From: Methylobacterium cerastii | GTDB taxonomy: Bacteria; Pseudomonadota; Alphaproteobacteria; Rhizobiales; Beijerinckiaceae | DNA length: 64,000 bases | Direction of reading: 5' to 3' | Assembly (NCBI RefSeq): GCF_022179125.1 | Contig: NZ_BPQG01000034.1 | Span: 1-64,000, forward strand | Part shown: positions 62,052 through 64,000 of the stretch, one piece after another | Position numbering within the stretch: the first letter of the stretch is position 1 | Layout of the letters: the number at the start of each line of letters is the position of its first letter | Program-made: the position numbers and the translations under genes | The notes under the pieces: model-generated | Seen by the model: the letters and a program-made list of their open reading frames with translations, nothing else | Databases searched by the model: none | What the model was told of the DNA's origin: nothing

Positions 62052-62933
62052 ATGGAACGACGGACGCTGTTCCCAGGCCGGGTGCTCCCGGCGCTGCTGA
62101 TCCTGCCGCAACTGGTGCTGACCGGCGTCTTCTTCCTGTGGCCGGCCCTCCAGGCGATCACGTCGAGCCTGGAGCGCGAGGACGCCTTCGGCACCAGCAC
62201 CGAGTTCGTCGGCCTCGACAACTTCGCCGACCTGTTCGGCGATCCGCTCTACCTCGCCGCGATCGGGCGGACGCTGGTGTTCTGCGCCTGCGTGACCGCC
62301 ATCGCGATGGGCGTGGCGCTGGTGCTCGCGGTCCTGGCCGACACCGAGATCCGCGGGCGCGCCTTCTACCGCACGATGTTGATCTGGCCCTACGCGGTGG
62401 CGCCGGCCATGGCGGCGGTGCTGTGGGTGCTGATGTTCCACCCGCAGATCGGCCTCGTCGGGGCCTGGCTGAACCGGATCGGGATCGCCTGGGACTACAA
62501 GCTCGACGGCACGCAGGCCATGGCGCTCGTGGTGCTGGCCGCCGCCTGGAAGCAGGTCAGCTACAACTTCATCTTCTTCCTGGCGGGCCTCCAGGCCATC
62601 CCGAAGACGATCATCGAGGCGGCTCGCATCGACGGCGCCCGCGGCGTCCGCCGGTTCCGCACCATCGTCCTGCCGTTGCTGATGCCGACGGTCTACTTCC
62701 TGCTCGTGGTCGACCTCGTCTACGCGGCCTTCGACACCTTCGCGACCGTCTACGCGGTGAACGGCGGAGGGCCGGGCCAGTCGACCCAGACGCTCGTCCT
62801 CAAGGTGTACCTCGACGGCGTGGTCAACGCGAACGTCGGCTCGTCCTCCGCGCAGTCCGTGGTGCTGATGGCCGGCGTCATCGTCCTCTGCGCCCTGCAG
62901 TTCCGGTTCCTCGGGCGAAAGGCCGCCACCTGA
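62052..62933 (+). CDS. ugpA: Glycerol-3-phosphate ABC transporter permease
   Basis: The 293-aa membrane protein has six spans and the inner-membrane EAA loop [20 protein letters not shown] (about residues 193-212). N-terminal [20 protein letters not shown] and the motif [20 protein letters not shown] are typical of UgpA. It forms the channel with UgpE. It starts 45 bases after ugpB and its stop overlaps the next start (TGATG). Confidence 0.92.
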   Translation: MERRTLFPGRVLPALLILPQLVLTGVFFLWPALQAITSSLEREDAFGTSTEFVGLDNFADLFGDPLYLAAIGRTLVFCACVTAIAMGVALVLAVLADTEIRGRAFYRTMLIWPYAVAPAMAAVLWVLMFHPQIGLVGAWLNRIGIAWDYKLDGTQAMALVVLAAAWKQVSYNFIFFLAGLQAIPKTIIEAARIDGARGVRRFRTIVLPLLMPTVYFLLVVDLVYAAFDTFATVYAVNGGGPGQSTQTLVLKVYLDGVVNANVGSSSAQSVVLMAGVIVLCALQFRFLGRKAAT

Positions 62934-63766
62934 TGCGCCGGAGGATGCCCGCCCTGATCCCGCATGCCGTGCTGATCCTGGCGATCCTGCTGTTCGCCCT
63001 GCCGATCTGGATCGCCGTCGCGGGCTCGACCCAGGATTCGGCCGCGATCGCCCGCGGCGAGGTCTCGCTCGTCCCGAGCCTCTCCGGCCTCGGCGTCTAC
63101 CGCGACGTGCTGGTGAACGGGTCGGCGGGGGCCGGGCCGGTGTGGCGCTCGCTGCTCGTCTCGGCCGCGATGGCGCTGGCGATCGCGTTCGGAAAGATCG
63201 CCCTGTCGCTGCCCTCGGCCTACGCCGTCACCTTCTTCCGCTTCCCCTTCCGCATGACCGCCTTCTGGCTGATCTTCCTGACGCTGATGCTCCCGGTGGA
63301 GGTGCGGCTGATCCCGACCTTCCAGGTCATGTCCTCCCTCGACCTCATCAACAGCTTCACGGGGCTGACGATTCCCCTCGTCGCCTCCGCCACGGCGACG
63401 CTGCTGTTCCGGCAGACGTTCCTCGCGGTTCCGGACGAGCTCGTGGAGGCGGCGCGCATGGACGGGGCCGGCCCCCTGCGCTTCCTGCGGGACATCCTGA
63501 TCCCGGTCTCGGGCGCCAACATCGCGGCCCTGTTCGTGATCCTGTTCGTCTACGGCTGGAACCAGTACCTGTGGCCGCTGCTGGTCGCGACCGATCCGAA
63601 GCTCGACACGGTGGTCATCAGCATCGTCAAGATGGTCGGCGTCGACACCGCCACCGAATGGAACAAGGTCATGGCGACGGCGGTGCTGGCGCTGATCCCG
63701 CCGGTCGCGGTGGTGCTCGTCATGCAGCGCTGGTTCGTGAAGGGCCTGACGGAGGGTGACAAGTGA
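62933..63766 (+). CDS. ugpE: Glycerol-3-phosphate ABC transporter permease
   Basis: The 277-aa permease has six spans and the EAA loop [20 protein letters not shown] (about residues 171-190). The segments [20 protein letters not shown] and [20 protein letters not shown] match UgpE. It pairs with UgpA. Its last base overlaps the first of ugpC, continuing tight translational coupling. Confidence 0.92.
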   Translation: MRRRMPALIPHAVLILAILLFALPIWIAVAGSTQDSAAIARGEVSLVPSLSGLGVYRDVLVNGSAGAGPVWRSLLVSAAMALAIAFGKIALSLPSAYAVTFFRFPFRMTAFWLIFLTLMLPVEVRLIPTFQVMSSLDLINSFTGLTIPLVASATATLLFRQTFLAVPDELVEAARMDGAGPLRFLRDILIPVSGANIAALFVILFVYGWNQYLWPLLVATDPKLDTVVISIVKMVGVDTATEWNKVMATAVLALIPPVAVVLVMQRWFVKGLTEGDK

Positions 63767-64000
63767 TGGCGGGCCTGAGACTCGACGGCCTGCGCAAGAG
63801 CTTCGGCGACAATGAAATCCTGAAGGGCGTCGACCTCGCCCTGGCGGACGGCGAGATGCTCGTCATCGTCGGCGCGTCGGGCTGCGGAAAATCCACCCTC
63901 CTGCGCATCGTGGCGGGCCTCGAGACGCCGACCGCCGGGCGCGTCCTGATCGACGGGCGCGACGTCACGGACCTCGACCCGTCGGCGCGCGACATCGCGA
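63766..64000 (+). CDS. ugpC: Glycerol-3-phosphate ABC transporter ATPase (3' end outside window)
   Basis: The first 78 codons are present: [20 protein letters not shown], then the Walker A motif GASGCGKST and [20 protein letters not shown] with [13 protein letters not shown], the opening of a MalK/UgpC-type ATPase. ATG 63766 follows the ugpE stop with one shared base. The remainder lies past the right edge. Confidence 0.9.
   Translation, partial: MAGLRLDGLRKSFGDNEILKGVDLALADGEMLVIVGASGCGKSTLLRIVAGLETPTAGRVLIDGRDVTDLDPSARDIA

Overview
The window looks like a piece of chromosome from a Methylobacterium-type alphaproteobacterium (Hyphomicrobiales). GC is very high across nearly all of it. The gene set fits that group: a NepR/EcfG general-stress pair, a (2S)-methylsuccinyl-CoA dehydrogenase of the ethylmalonyl-CoA pathway, an adenosylcobalamin-dependent ribonucleotide reductase, an RNase E with a long acidic insert, an NdvA/ChvA glucan exporter and several families of dispersed palindromic repeats. 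No tRNA, rRNA, CRISPR array or intact insertion sequence was seen. The genus is an inference from gene content.

Layout. 1-4.9 kb: an edge-truncated membrane protein, a tiny membrane protein, a repeat cluster, a di-haem cytochrome c peroxidase, ecfG-nepR, and a frameshifted IS110-type transposase remnant. 4.5-7.8 kb: a small secreted protein, accC, accB and a DsbA-like thiol oxidoreductase. 7.9-15.1 kb: a DUF1345 membrane protein, a BrnT/BrnA toxin-antitoxin pair, a PLP aminotransferase, a soluble chemotaxis transducer and rne. 15.8-18.6 kb: small genes, a ParB-like protein, a PRC-barrel protein and the murein endopeptidase MepA. 18.7-26 kb: a LysR regulator divergent from an operon encoding a nitrate/thiamine-precursor-type ABC importer, a PuuE-like deacetylase, an alpha/beta hydrolase and allophanate hydrolase. 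This is probably a nitrogen-scavenging route for an unidentified cyclic ureide or pyrimidine-like compound.

26-33 kb: an IalB-family secreted protein coupled to a large YadA-like trimeric autotransporter adhesin, then a large MscS-type channel. 33.3-36.8 kb: gmd, an rmd-like reductase and manB, consistent with GDP-deoxyhexose (probably GDP-D-rhamnose) synthesis. 36.8-44.4 kb: a PAS-GGDEF diguanylate cyclase, a CAP-domain lipoprotein, a TAXI binding protein, the glucan exporter, a BrkB/YihY protein and an EamA exporter. 44.6-51 kb: mcd, a ClpP-fold periplasmic protein, a small conserved protein, aat, a DUF2155 protein and an NDUFA12-like complex I accessory subunit. 51.4-55.2 kb: nrdJ, preceded by a predicted pair of NrdR boxes and a perfect DnaA box.

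55.2-57.4 kb: a low-GC island with an ImmA/IrrE-type metallopeptidase gene split by one in-frame TAG, followed by a murein transglycosylase gene with a frameshift before its peptidoglycan-binding domain. 57.6-64 kb: a carotenoid oxygenase, an orphan branched-chain-amino-acid-type binding protein, and ugpB-ugpA-ugpE-ugpC (the last cut by the window edge) for glycerol-3-phosphate uptake.

The least routine items are the amber-split metallopeptidase in its AT-rich island, the ureide/allophanate operon with its matching LysR palindrome, the nrdJ promoter architecture, a roughly 115-bp palindromic repeat present four times, and a small palindrome that has become part of a permease reading frame.
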